A stretch of DNA of 64,000 bases, taken from positions 68,648,754-68,712,753 of the forward strand of contig CP092875.1 in assembly GCA_030710605.1 (NCBI GenBank), read 5' to 3'. Positions 1 to 10,400 of this stretch are shown here, in pieces. Position numbers and translations under genes: made by a program. Below the pieces are notes generated by a model. It was not told the origin of the DNA. It did no database searches and worked only from the letters and a program-made list of their open reading frames with translations. This stretch comes from Cordylochernes scorpioides (lineage: Eukaryota; Arthropoda; Arachnida; Pseudoscorpiones; Chernetidae). Each line of letters starts with the position of its first letter. Position 1 is the first letter of the stretch.

Positions 1-675
1 TATGTCTTTTTTTTTTCTTAAATAATATTTAGTTAGGTTGGGCTAGGTTATGATAATATTGATAAATTCGATGCTTATGGTCAAGAATCTTCAATTATTT
101 TACTTTATGATGATAAAATTATCATTTTGATGCGAATGAAGAGGAATTTAAATAATTATACAAGACGCGTTTTTTTTTTCTTTGCCAATAATATGATATT
201 TATTCAATTTAATATTGCATTTCTAAATTTATCTTTTGTGAATAGTTTCGAGAAAAGGTGGATCAATACGTTAGGAATATTTTTAAAAGCTGTCAGAAGG
301 GGGTCCCCCAAATCTACAACTTACTTTATAAATGCGCTAAATAGCTCTGCAACCTTTCATATCTAGTTTACATTAAAATAAACAACACTTAGACCTCTAT
401 TATACGTATTTCTTATCTGATATTGCATATTATAATTTATTTCACTTTCTTTTTCTCACTTCTTTTTAGTAAAGTTTTCAACTACAATAGCAATAATCGC
501 GCCTCTGAAGTTCCTCAATGGCTAAGATATCGCCTTTACGCAAAGCAAACTTTACCCACTTCTTTTTAGTATCCCATATTAGAATCTCTATATAAGACTA
601 AAGGTCTCAATAAAGAATTAGTTTGAATGATAAAAGAAACAATATTTTCTAATTGAGAGGTGCCCTAAATAAACA

Positions 676-1490
676 CAACACAACAACAACAAAAGCCTTT
701 ATTGAGGACCTCTCGTCCTATAAAGGATTCGCCAGTTTACAGAGTAATTGAAGAGAAGAGAACTAAGAATACAGAGAGAAACCTATATGTAGTAGGTATA
801 GTATAGTATTTTCTACACTGTGACTATATACAACAGCAGCAACAAGCCTTTTACTGGAATCAAAGTCCCGTACAGGATTCGTCATTCTAATCCTGACAAA
901 GATTATTTACATATGATTATTTACATCAATTAGATTATGTATATAGCTTTCTTTTCTCTTCAGCCGTCTTCCAAAATTTGAACAACGCAAACGCTCCAGC
1001 TCTGTTTCTCACCACCTCATTCAACAGGAGCTCCAAAGAGAGTCCCTCAAGGCCTATTTCACTGAGGAGCACTTCTCGTTCGTCTTTCAGCCCCATACAT
1101 GAGAGTATATGGTGATGTAGCCCCGGCTCCATTCTTGTCGCGCAAATCTTGCATGTCCATCCGTCTGTTTTAAATATTCTGGGGCGATTATCAGTAAAGA
1201 GCTCTGAGAGGATTCTCAGTCCGGCAATACACCGTTTGACCCGGAGCGGGAAATCGCTGGACAGATAGTGTTCCGGTAACGGAGTTGAGCAGATGTTTTT
1301 ATAGTGGGGTATAGTCTTGAATTTATTATTCTTGTGTGATCCTTTTGCGGAGATTGATCTATTGCAGTCCTGATTATGTAGGGAATTTCTCTTTGTAATG
1401 TTCTATAGTCTGTGCAGAAATTCAGCCATTGAAATCCGGTGGTGTTTAAAATATTAACTATACTTCCTGTGAAACCTATATATTTTTTCG
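676..1490 (-). mobile_element. Non-LTR retrotransposon 3' fragment with (TTG)n-type tail
   Basis: On the minus strand this stretch ends in AATAAAGGCTTTTGTTGTTG, a simple TTG-type tail typical of several LINE clades. A second, similar tail (AAAGGCTTGTTGCTGC) lies near 835-860. The coding remnant at 935-1315 is the 3' part of the reverse transcriptase ORF. The element is 5'-truncated, as usual for LINEs. Confidence 0.6.
935..1315 (-). pseudogene. LINE ORF2 C-terminal fragment with CCHC knuckle
   Basis: The minus frame reads openly from about 1315 to a stop at 935. It contains a C-x2-C-x9-H-x4-C motif within CKICATRMEPGLHHHILSC, which matches the zinc-knuckle-like C-terminus after the reverse transcriptase (and RNase H) of I/R1/jockey-type elements. 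There is no start codon and no reverse transcriptase domain. The clade cannot be assigned from this piece. Confidence 0.6.
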
Positions 1491-1978
1491 TTACGTTTGA
1501 TATATATTCAATTTAGATTGCATTTCTAAAATTCCCTCATGTGAGTAATTTCGAGAAAAGATGGGTCAATCCGTTAGGAATATTTTAAAACGCTGTCAGA
1601 AGGGGGGGTCCCCTCAAATCTACAACTTACTTTATAAATGTGCTAAATACCTCTGAAACCTTTCATATCTAGTTAATATTAAAATAAACAACACAAACCT
1701 CTTTTATACGTATTTCTTATCTGATATTGCATATTATAATTTATTTCACTTTCTTTTTCTCACTTCTTTTTAGTAAAGTTTTCAACTACAATAGCAATAA
1801 TCGCGCCTCTGAAGTTCCTCAATGGCTAAGATATCGCCTTTACGCAAAGCAAACTCACCCACTTCTTTTTAGTATCCCATATTAGAATCTCTATATAAGA
1901 CTAAAGGTCTCAATAAAGAATTAGTTTGAATGATAAAAGAAACAATATTTTCTAATTGAGAGGTGCCCTAAATAAACA

Positions 1979-2489
1979 TGAAAATTATTTTTTTCTTTAC
2001 TTTTAATATTTACTATACAAATGACTCGGCTTCGCCAAGTTTCATCTTTCAAATCCATTTTTTTTTTTGTTTCAAAAAGAAGTAAATGACTAAATTTAGT
2101 TAAGACTACTAGAATATTGACAAAATACATAGCGTAGTCTATCAAGGAATTGGGAATTAAAATAAAATAAGTTTTTAAAAATGCTTTTAGACCCTTTTCA
2201 AGTGAAAAATTCGTTCACTTAATAATTTTTAGTTTACTGTTTTTTTTTTTTTTAATTAAAATCGAAAAAATATACAAAAACACGAAGTAAAATATAGAAA
2301 ATAAAAATAAATTTTTGATTAAATTCTTTACTACAAACTTCTCTCAAAGTGTTTTATTATTATAAAATAAATTAATGTTAAAAGAAACTATATAACCCCC
2401 TCTTCCCCTATCTCCCATGTGCAGAATTGTAAAAAGAGAAATGATATTTTGATAATTTATTTAAAGTACAAGGAACAGGACTAACCGTC
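1979..2489. other. AT-rich stretch without recognised genes
   Basis: Long A and T runs and scattered stops on both strands. I see no structured repeat or coding sequence here. Confidence 0.5.
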
Positions 2490-2562
2490 GCCTCGTTAGC
2501 GCAGTAGGTAGCGCGTCAGTCTCATAATCTGAAGGTCGTGAGTTCGATCCTCACACGGGGCA
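2490..2562 (+). tRNA. Elongator tRNA-Met (CAU)
   Basis: A complete 73-nt cloverleaf. The acceptor stem pairs GCCTCGT with ACGGGGC (one G-U), with a D-arm on GCGC, an anticodon stem TCAGT/TCTGA around the loop CTCATAA (anticodon CAT), and a T-arm GTGAG/CTCAC around TTCGATC. The intragenic A and B boxes are intact, and a run of eight T follows directly as the polymerase III terminator. There is no intron and no mismatch, so it is probably functional. The sequence fits the elongator rather than the initiator type. Confidence 0.95.
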
Positions 2563-2795
2563 TTTTTTTTTAAATGACGCTATTTTATTGCTAACATTGG
2601 AACACTTTCCTTATATGAACATACCATTATCATATAACGTTTTATTCGATTTTCAATTAATTTTTATCAAACGTTAAAATAGTACTTTTTCGATCATTTT
2701 TCTATAACAACCGCGATTTTAAAGTCCAATATTCATCTCGCCTTTAAAATCTTATAGCGACCAATTCTTGGTTTAGGTTATCAACACATTTTCTA

Positions 2796-4068
2796 TTAGG
2801 AGTACAAATAAGTTTTGAGGGATTTTTTTTATAAATTCGAAGCTTTATTCAGAGAAATCAGTACAATATATTTCATTCAAAGTATTGTCCATCTTTAGCT
2901 ACGACTTTTTCCCATCTTTCAGGCAGCATACGGATTCCGTGTCGTAAAAATTCCTCGTCTTTTGAGGCGATCCAAACATTGACCCAATTTTTCGCCTCTT
3001 CGTAAGAAGTGAAGTGCTGCTCGGCCAGGCCATGTGTCATCGAACGGAACATGTGGTAGTCTGAAGGAGCAATGTCTGGTGAATACAGCGGGTGGGGTAG
3101 GACATCCCATTGAAGCGCCTCCAAAGTCTCCTTGACAACTTTTGCAACATGTGGCCGAGCGTTGTCGTGCTGATAGATCACCTTGTCATGTATTTTGGCA
3201 TATAGTGGGCGTTTAATCTTCAATGCTCGGCTTAATCGCATCAATTGTTGTTGGTAACGTTCTTCAGTGATGGTTTCGTTAGGCTGGAATAGCTCATAGT
3301 AGATCACTTCGAGCTGATCCCACCAGATGCACAGCATTAGCTTCTTGCCATGAATATTCGGTTTGGCCGTTGAAGTTGATGCATGACCGGGCTTAACCGA
3401 CGATTTTCTGCGCTTTGGGTTGTCGTAGTGAATCCACTTTTCGTCCCCCGTCACGATTCGATGCAAAAAACCCTTCCGATTTTGTCTTTTGAGCAGTAGT
3501 TCGCACGTGCAAATACGGCGCTCGATGTTTCCTGGCTTGAGTTCATATGGAACCCAATTTCCTTGTTTTTGCACCATACCCATGACCTTGAGACGGTTCG
3601 AAATCGCTTGTTGAGTCACTCCCAAGGTTTCAGCGAGCTCCTCTTGAGTTTGGCATGAATCTTCGTCCAATAAAGCCTCCAACTCAGCGTCTTCGAACTT
3701 TATTGGCCTCCCTCCGCGTTCTTTGTCTCTGGTGTCAAAATCGCCACTTTTGAAACGCCGAAATGATTTTATTGATAGAGCATGTTTACCATATGCCTCA
3801 CACAGCAATCGATGTCCATCAGTTGCACTTTTCTTCAAATTAAAACAAAAAGCAGCGCTTCCCGCAAATTGTGTTTTGTTGGCAAAAAGGTTGACATGTT
3901 TAGAGCACCAAAAAAAAAGTTCCTTACACTTGAGTGAAAAGACTTCTTCTGATTTTTTTGGGGAAATGATGAAGCCTTAACATGAAACCTTACAAGTTCC
4001 GATGCTATTTATATAATATTTGTTGTGGCTTCTTTTGAAAATCCCTCAAAACTTATTTGTACTCCCAA
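2796..4068 (-). mobile_element. Mariner element 1 (cecropia-like), 1,273 bp
   Basis: The ends are inverted repeats of about 28 bp (left TTAGGAGTACAAATAAG, right reading inward TTGGGAGTACAAATAAG, each continuing into TTTTGAGGGATTTT). TA dinucleotides flank both ends (2794-2795 and 4069-4070), the normal Tc1/mariner target duplication. The size is that of full-length mariners. It carries one transposase gene on the minus strand, which is disrupted. Confidence 0.93.
2873..3897 (-). pseudogene. Mariner transposase, frameshifted near the N-terminus
   Basis: Mariner transposase (DDD, cut-and-paste). The open frame covers about 321 residues: a helix-turn-helix DNA-binding half, then a catalytic half with D in VTGDEKWIHYD, D in HDNARPH and D in YSPDIAPSDYH. 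The last two are separated by 34 residues, the mariner D34D signature, and the linker motif is replaced by FKSGDFD. The expected start is the ATG at 3897, followed by MSTFLPTKHNLREALLF. That frame meets a stop near 3840, while the rest of the protein lies one frame over, so there is a frameshift at about codon 18. About four residues are also missing before FRRFKSGDFD. Probably inactive. Confidence 0.9.
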
Positions 4069-4089
4069 TATATAGGAATTCTTTGGGTG

Positions 4090-4205
4090 ATAAATCAATC
4101 GAGTTAGGTTGGGATCACCATATTCGGAGTTCCACTTTGCACCAACCGAAATGATGGCAAATAAATCTTTTTTTAATCTAATCAATATATACCTTTTTAT
4201 TACTT
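4090..4205 (+). repeat. Decayed HHR-3 family tail
   Basis: The order CCAACCGAAATGATGGCAAA, an AT stretch, then CAATATATACCTTTTTA matches the HHR-3 repeat described at 29.8 kb (CCGAAATATTGGCAAA ... CCAATATATGCC) with many substitutions. The 5' half of the motif is not recognisable. Confidence 0.4.
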
Positions 4206-4499
4206 AAATACTTACGTATGGATTTCTCTATTAAAAAAAGAAAATATTATCTCTATTTTCAGATACGGATGGGATGCGTTGATTCCTTCATAGCTGTGCG
4301 CTTTAAGGACAATTTTTCAGAATTTAAGATTAAGCTCGAAACGGATAAGTTATTATTATTTTTATTTTTTTTGCACCCAAGTGTTTTGTAAAGGACTTTT
4401 AGAACTATTTTGACATTTTGCGCCGTAATAAAACATCGGAAAACACACTTATGAATCATAAGTAAAATTGAAATCATGGATCATTTTAAGAAATTGATG

Positions 4500-5875
4500 A
4501 TTCAGGAATGATTGAGGGATGAGAAAAGGGATGATTGTAAGATGAAAGGGATGTGGCTGGAAGGAAATAGGGATTATTGTGAGAGAAAAATATGAATGGC
4601 TGGAATGATATAGAGATTAGTGTGAGCTGAAAAGTAAATGAATTGAAGGATATAGGGATGATTGGAAGGTAATTAGGTGCGAGTTAGGGATATAGGGATA
4701 ATTGTGAGTTAATTGTATGCGTGTAAGGGATAAAGGGATGATTGGAAGGTAATTAGGTGCGAGTGAGGGATATAAGGATGATTGGAAGGTAATTAAGTGC
4801 GAGTGAGGGTTATAGGGATGATTGGAAGATAATTAGGTGAGAGTAAGAGATATAGGGATGATTGGAAGGTAATTAGGTGTGAATAAGGGATATAGGGATG
4901 AATGTGAAGTAATTAGGTGAGAGTAAGGGATATAGGGATGATTGTGAGGTAATTAGGTGCGAGTAAGGGATATAGGGATGATTGGAAGGTAATTAGGTGC
5001 GAGTTAGGGATATAGGGATGATTGTGAGTTAATTGTGTGCGTGTAAGGGATAAAGGGATGATTGGAAGGTAATTAGGTGCGAGTGAGGGATATAGGGATG
5101 ATTGGAAGGTAATTAGGTGCGAATAAGGGATATAGGGATGAATGTGAAGTAATTAGGTGAGAGTAAGGGATATAGGGATGATTGTGGGGTAATTAGGTGC
5201 GAGTAAGGGATATAGGGATGATTGGAAGGTAATTAGGTGCGAGTTAGGGATATAGGGATGATTGTGAGTTAATTGTGTGCGTGTAAGGGATAAAGGGATG
5301 ATTGGAAGGTAATTAGGTGCGAGTGAGGGATATAAGGATGATTGGAAGGTAATTAAGTGCGAGTTAGGGATATAGGGATGATTGTGAGGTAATTAGGTGC
5401 GAGTAAGGGATATAGGAATGATTGTGAGGTAATTAGGTGAGAGTAAGGGATATAGGGATGATTGTCAGGTAATTAGGTGAGAGTAAGGGATATAGGGATG
5501 ATTGTGATGTAATTAGGTGAGAGTAAGGGATATAGGGATGATTGTGAGGTAATTAGGTGCGAGCAAGGGATATAGGGATGATTGTGAGGTAATTAGGTGC
5601 GAGTAAGGGATATAGAGATGATTGGAAGGTAATTATGTGCGAGTAAGGGATATAGGGATGATTTTGAGGTAATTAGGTGAGAGTAAGGGATATAGGGGTG
5701 ATTGGAAGGTAATTAGGTGAGATTAAGGGATATAGGGATGATTGGAAGGTAATTAGGTGAGAGTAAGGGATATAGGGATGATTGGAAGGTAATTAGGTGA
5801 GATTAAGGGATATAGGGATGATTGGAAGGTAATTAGGTGCGAGTAAGGGATATAGGGATAATTGTGAGTTAAAAG
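4500..5875. repeat. 40-bp minisatellite, about 33 units, with 240-bp higher-order pattern
   Basis: The unit is GATTGGAAGGTAATTAGGTG followed by CGAGTAAGGGATATAGGGAT. Variants (gaataaggga with aatgtgaagt; gtgtaaggga with taaaggg) recur every six units, so blocks at 4861, 5101 and nearby repeat with a 240-bp period. The left edge (4500-4640) is more diverged, as is common at array margins. Confidence 0.9.
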
Positions 5876-6560
5876 GTGATGGCTAGAAGAAAGTATAAAT
5901 GAGTGTAAGGTAAAATTAAATATCTAGAAAAATATAAATGTAATAAATAATGGCAAAAATAAAATAGAAATATGGGTAAGAGGAAAGGAAATGTCTCGAA
6001 GAATATTGAAATAAAGATATGATAAAAGGTGATGGCAAGGTGAATAAAGAAATGAATTTAATATTAAAAGTAGTGGCTAGAAGAATATTGAAATGACGAT
6101 ATGATAAAAGAGTTCATGACAAGAAGAATATAGAAATGAGAGTTAGATAAAAAGAAATTTCAAGAAGAATATTGATATAAAGATATGATAAAAGTTAATG
6201 ACAAGAAGAATAAAGAAATGAATTTAATATTAAAAGTAGTGGCTAGAAGAATATTGAAATGACGATATGATAAAAGAGTTAATGGAAAGAGGTATATAGA
6301 AATGAGAGTGTTAGAAGAAAATGTCAATAAGAATATTGAGAAAACCAACCTTTCAGTTTTTTTCGTTTTTAAGTATTGTTTATTGAATTGTATATATATA
6401 ATTAATTGCATATAAGTTGCTAAAATATATTTAGGCGCAAGTATCCCAAGCTGGGATATCGTGTCCGATATGTCAAATAAATAAAAATAAAAGAGGTCAT
6501 GGGAAGAAGTATATTGAAATGAGGGTAAGATAAAAGGAAATGTATAGAAGAAGATTAAAA
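5876..6560. repeat. Degenerate A/G-rich tandem repeat region
   Basis: Loose repeats of a gaagaatattgaaatg / gatatgataaaag motif continue from the minisatellite. The segment near 6070-6115 recurs almost unchanged near 6240-6285. A 6350-6450 AT-rich piece interrupts. No coding potential. Confidence 0.55.
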
Positions 6561-6589
6561 TGAAGAAAGATATTTAACAAAGTATTTAT

Positions 6590-6770
6590 TAATTTTATTT
6601 TTTTTATTAACAGAATGGTCATTTTTATGTTTATATTTTGCTACTCTGTAAATTTCTCTCGTGGCTTATTTTTTGTTTACCATTCTTAGTTTGTTCTTGC
6701 CTGAAATAAATTGCTGTGTCATCCCGAAGTTTGACTTCCCTAATTTTCCACGTGGCAATATGGCAAGAAG
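6590..6770 (-). repeat. Dispersed repeat RA, copy 1
   Basis: About 180 bp shared in reverse with 17025-17200 and 19885-20085. Shared marks are CCACGTGGCAATAT at one end, CTGAAATAAATTGCTGTG-like and TTGTTTACCATTCTTAGTTTG in the middle and ACAGAATGGTCATTTTTATG at the other end. No coding capacity. Class unknown. Confidence 0.7.
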
Positions 6771-7679
6771 AATATAGAAATACACGTAATATTAAAAATG
6801 ATGGCTCAACGACTATAGAAATGAGTGTAAGGAGAATGAATGAATAGAAGGGTACTAGAGATGAATCCAAGAAAGAAGAATGCCCATGGATTGATATATT
6901 ATCTAGAAATATGCCATAGAATATGACTTAGACCATCTCCATATTCCTATATACGTCTCCATGGATTTACTTTTGTCCTTAGGAAGTCGATATTTATGTA
7001 TGGCAGTGCGTCACTGTTGCCATGGGGATAAACAACAAGGTCGTTTATCAAGTTCTTCTTCTCTGTGAAAGATTCTTATTTTGAGGAAGAATTGATTAAT
7101 TAGCTCTCAGTAAATCGGTGTCCTGGATATTCAATAGGCTCTGATAGTTCTATTCAAAAGGATGAAAAGACACTTTTTATTCCAATCAATCTAGCTTAAT
7201 GTGAAATTTGGTGAAAGTCAGTAAATGAAAAGGCTGTTTTAAGTCTGAATTAAGTATTGATATATTAGTAATATTTTCTTTAGAAAATGTCTATACTGAC
7301 GTCATCGGCAATTTTTATCAAGTTTCAATTCCTTAATTGAGGCAGTTAATAATAATAATAATCATAAACGGTGGGGGCTCGCTCTATTATAGGAAGCGAT
7401 CCTTTCTTGAGATTTCCTCTATCGGTTACTTTTATTTATATTCTACGCTTGTGTAAAGTATAAAATATGGTACATACTTTTCTCTGTGTCAAGTTTACTT
7501 CATGTCTCGTATCTCTATTTCTTTTCTATTCTTCTATACTTCTCTATAAGAAATTGTACATTGTGTATATGATACATATTATATTTTTTTAAATAGTGCA
7601 GACTGTGCACTTTGCATGTATTGACAAGATGTCAATAAAATTATTTTAATTGTCAATTGTCTATAAGATATTTAGGACG
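6771..7679. other. No recognised feature
   Basis: Unique-looking AT-rich DNA. I found no coding sequence, structured RNA or repeat family match. Confidence 0.4.
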
Positions 7680-7960
7680 TATTTGGCGTGGCACAATGGA
7701 TAACGTCTCTAACTACTGAAAATAAAATTCCAGGCTCGAATCTTCACATTTTTAATAGTTGTAGGGCTATATACCCACTGTAGTTTTATGGACATAATGG
7801 CAGGGTATTATTGACGATTTAAAAAACATAACTGACGTAGCGGAATATATAACGTATCAAATATCGGAGCAGTCTCGATTCGAATTGCAAGTTCGAATCC
7901 TAACAGAACAAACCTTTTTTTAAATAGTCTCAGGGCTAGCCCCCGTAACGCATTCTATGA
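7680..7960 (+). repeat. Two decayed tRNA-Arg-like heads with a shared body (SINE-like)
   Basis: GGCGTGGCACAATGGATAAC followed 40 bases on by CCAGGCTCGAATC resembles a tRNA-Arg with an A box and B box. A second similar head lies at about 7838-7900 (B box GTTCGAATCCT). Both are followed by a T-run and a similar body: AATAGTTGTAGGGCTA at 7755 and AATAGTCTCAGGGCTA at 7925. This suggests two tandem copies of one old tRNA-derived retroposon. Confidence 0.35.
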
Positions 7961-8949
7961 TAGATTTTCGTGACAAAATTACATGGCGTTTTCGCCTGGT
8001 AGTCATCGCGCTAGAGCATTACCATGTAAATACAAATTACTTCAAATGCCTATGGTTCTTACACAAACCTATCAATGAGCATGCGAGTAACTACAAGAGA
8101 CTATGAAACCTTGTATATGCAAATTCAAACTTATCTACATGTGGGGCATTTACACTAGAAGTTGTCACAAACCTCCAGGACAAAGATTCCTGACTTTATA
8201 ATTCGCCAACCACTTTGAAAAAATCTATGTTGTTACGGGAGGTAGGTTTTAGTTAGTGACGATAGAGCACCTAAAACCTTAGCAGTTTTAGAGGAAGAAG
8301 ATGTACATGATCAACTAAAATACTATATACTAGCGTTTAAATATTATAAAAAAAACCAGGAAACTCGTTAACAAAGATTAAATTTATCACCCTTGCTATT
8401 TTCAACTGAAAAAATGAAAGAAAAATGTGAAATAAAATATTATTAGAATTCGTCTATTGAAATTAAAAAAGATTAATATTACCAAAATAAAATAATAAAG
8501 TAGATCTACGTATAATGGACAAACATTGAAGAGATGTTAGCATAATATTGTAATGCACAAGACAATCCAAATACTTGTGTTTATTTCGATTGATTATATA
8601 ATGAAATAAACTGAAATTAAAATCTTATTGTCTTTTAAAATCAAAGTTTTTTAGAGTGAAGTATTAAAACATTGAAAATAAAAACCATTTTTCATGTCGA
8701 AATAGACGAATGGACCAAGAAATGTTTTCAATCTTGTATATTCATGTCAGTGGACGAGCCACGATACCAACTTTGTCAAATTAAGAACGTCTTTTTGAAA
8801 ACAATAGTTTCGGACTTCGAAGTTTTTCTTGGATTTATCGACTGATGTCTACTTTTATTCTCACACAGTACTACAGTTCAGATAAATGAAAAATAAGTTA
8901 ACTAGAAGACGCAGTGGTTGTTATGTCTCCCCACCAAGACTCTGTATAT

Positions 8950-9112
8950 ACATTAGAACCTCCCTTTAGCCGACACCTCTCCACAAAGGACAGTTTTCAT
9001 TTGCAAAATTACCATTTTTACAATTTAGCAACTCTCCGGTAAGAGGACACCTCTCCCTAAAGGACACTTTAGCTCTGAAACTAGGTGTCCTTTACAGGGA
9101 GGTTCTACTGTA
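8950..9112. mobile_element. MITE with CAGTAGAACCTCCCT-type ends
   Basis: The left end ACATTAGAACCTCCCTTTAG and the right end AGGGAGGTTCTACTGTA are inverted repeats, and TA lies outside each end. Inside are repeated ggacacctctccctaaagg / aggtgtcctttacaggg blocks. The CAGT start and TA target are those of pogo/Tigger-like MITEs. There is no coding sequence. Confidence 0.7.
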
Positions 9113-9744
9113 GTTGGTTGCCTATTTATTTATTGATACACTTACAATTTTCTCTCTTTGGACTTCCGGACGAGATGCTTCAGTAAAGGTTTTTTGTTGC
9201 TGTTGTTTTCGGATCATGGTCCTCGCGCATACAAGTCGGTTCCAATTTCACGAAAATCTCCACGATACAAACGAAATATCGCCAGAGAGATCATTTCATG
9301 GAAAAGTGGCTTTCTAATTTTATTACGAAGAAAATATAAAAAATTTCATTTAAAAAAAACTGAAGCCCGCCTTATATTGGTTATTTTAAATGCTGACGTA
9401 GGGGGGTGAGGTAAGGAGACTTTAACGAAATTTAGAAAATATCATGTGGAAAATTGAAACAAAGTACATTTTGCAACTGATCAGGAAGATGGAAAAAAAA
9501 CTCCGTCATTGCGCCATCTAGCGGAATAAAAATGACCTAGACGTTGATTTATTTTTAGTTGAGATTTATTCCAACAGATGGCGCAAGCCACCAGCAACTT
9601 TCAGTTATAAAAAAAATCAAAAAGACTTTTTAAAATATAATAAATTATCATAGTTTAATAAGTTGTTAATAGAGACACTGAATTGTTATTTAAGTTGTAT
9701 TACTAAGATATGTTCAATTTGAATATATTAAATGTTAATTCTTA
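9113..9744. other. No recognised feature upstream of the gene
   Basis: AT-rich, with no convincing coding sequence. It contains GCGCCATCTAGCGG at 9510 and ACAGATGGCGCAAG at 9575. The latter short motif recurs next to several repeat families in this window. Confidence 0.35.
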
Positions 9745-9965
9745 TTTTATAAATGAGATATGGGCCATTCTCTAATGGCCCAGAGCAAAGAGGGCTTGAG
9801 GAATGGTCTAGCGTGGCTGACACAGGGCGGTACCCTGACTCCGGGAAGTTGATATTCAATTGGTTCTGATCATTTATTACGGCGACGGAGCTAGCTGCTA
9901 AAAACGGCCGCCGTCTACCCAGCGCTATTCCTGGCCGAGCGGCGCGGCTCGCCTAGTTTAGGCTG
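9745..9965 (+). promoter_or_regulatory. Likely promoter/5' UTR of the thioredoxin-fold gene
   Basis: Base composition turns sharply GC-rich at about 9775 after a TTTTATAAAT TATA-like box (9745-9754). It stays GC-rich, with many CpGs, to the ATG at 9966. No other GC-rich island precedes a start codon in the window. The TSS itself cannot be placed from sequence. The hairpin gggccattctctaatggccc at 9771-9790 lies just inside the proposed transcript. Confidence 0.45.
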
Positions 9966-10059
9966 ATGGCTCCTCCGCCGATCCTCGCCGTCCTCCCCTG
10001 GCTGTTCCTCGTGCCCCTGCTAGCGGCCGTCGAGATCCAGGACTCCGTCGTCTTGTTCT
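9966..10059 (+). CDS. Exon 1: signal peptide of tandem thioredoxin-fold protein
   Basis: ATG opens 31 codons plus one base. The peptide is a typical secretory signal: a proline-rich start, a hydrophobic core (ILAVLPWLFLVPLLA), a likely cleavage after AAV or nearby, then EIQDSVVLF. The exon ends TTC T before GTAGGT, phase 1. Exons 3 and 5 end the same way: ...LVVLF T|GTGAGT and ...LAVLF T|GTAAGT. That shared DSVVLF/FLVVLF/TLAVLF ending, which is the first core beta-strand of a thioredoxin fold, is why I join this exon to those 43 kb downstream. The protein should enter the ER. An unseen exon inside the large intron is possible. RNA data would be decisive. Confidence 0.65.
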
Positions 10060-10400
10060 GTAGGTACCTGCTCTGTCTGTGGCTTCTGTAGCTCTGGCTG
10101 CAGCTTCTGTCCTTGCTGATGTAGGTACATATTCTGTCCTTGCTGCTGTAGATCTGTAAGTACATATTCTGTCCTGGATGCTGTAGCTCTGGCTGTAGAT
10201 TCTGTCCTTGCTAATGTAGCTCTATAGGTACATATTCTATCTTGGATGCTGTAGCTCTTGCTGAAGGTACCTGCTCTGTCCTTGCTGATGTAGCTCTGTA
10301 GGTACATATTCTGTCCTAGCTGCTGTAGCTTTGGCTGAAGGTAGTACCTGCTCTATCCTGAATGCAGTAGCTCTCTAGGTACCAACTCTATATGGATAAC
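10060..10400 (+). repeat. Intron 1 minisatellite that copies the exon 1 splice donor
   Basis: Starting at the donor itself, the motif TGTAGGTACCTGCTCTGTC recurs as TGTAGGTACATATTCTGTCC, TATAGGTACATATTCTATC, GAAGGTACCTGCTCTGTCC and so on, interspersed with tgctgtagctctggctg blocks. The array therefore holds at least five extra GTAGGTAC-type potential donors downstream of the real one. Units are irregular, roughly 55-110 bp. Confidence 0.7.

Larger units (their letters stand above)
194..1978. mobile_element. Putative LTR-type element: 480-bp direct repeats around a LINE remnant
   Basis: Positions 194-675 and 1498-1978 are long direct repeats with small differences. Each begins TGATAT and ends AAATAAACA, so each has the TG...CA ends typical of LTRs. 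Each carries a TATATAAG box (about 592 in the left copy) and AATAAA about 15-20 bases downstream, as expected of a U3-R-U5 unit. The 820-bp interior holds a minus-strand LINE 3' fragment rather than gag-pol. No primer-binding site or target duplication is evident. A tandem duplication with a LINE inserted between the copies is the alternative. Confidence 0.5.
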
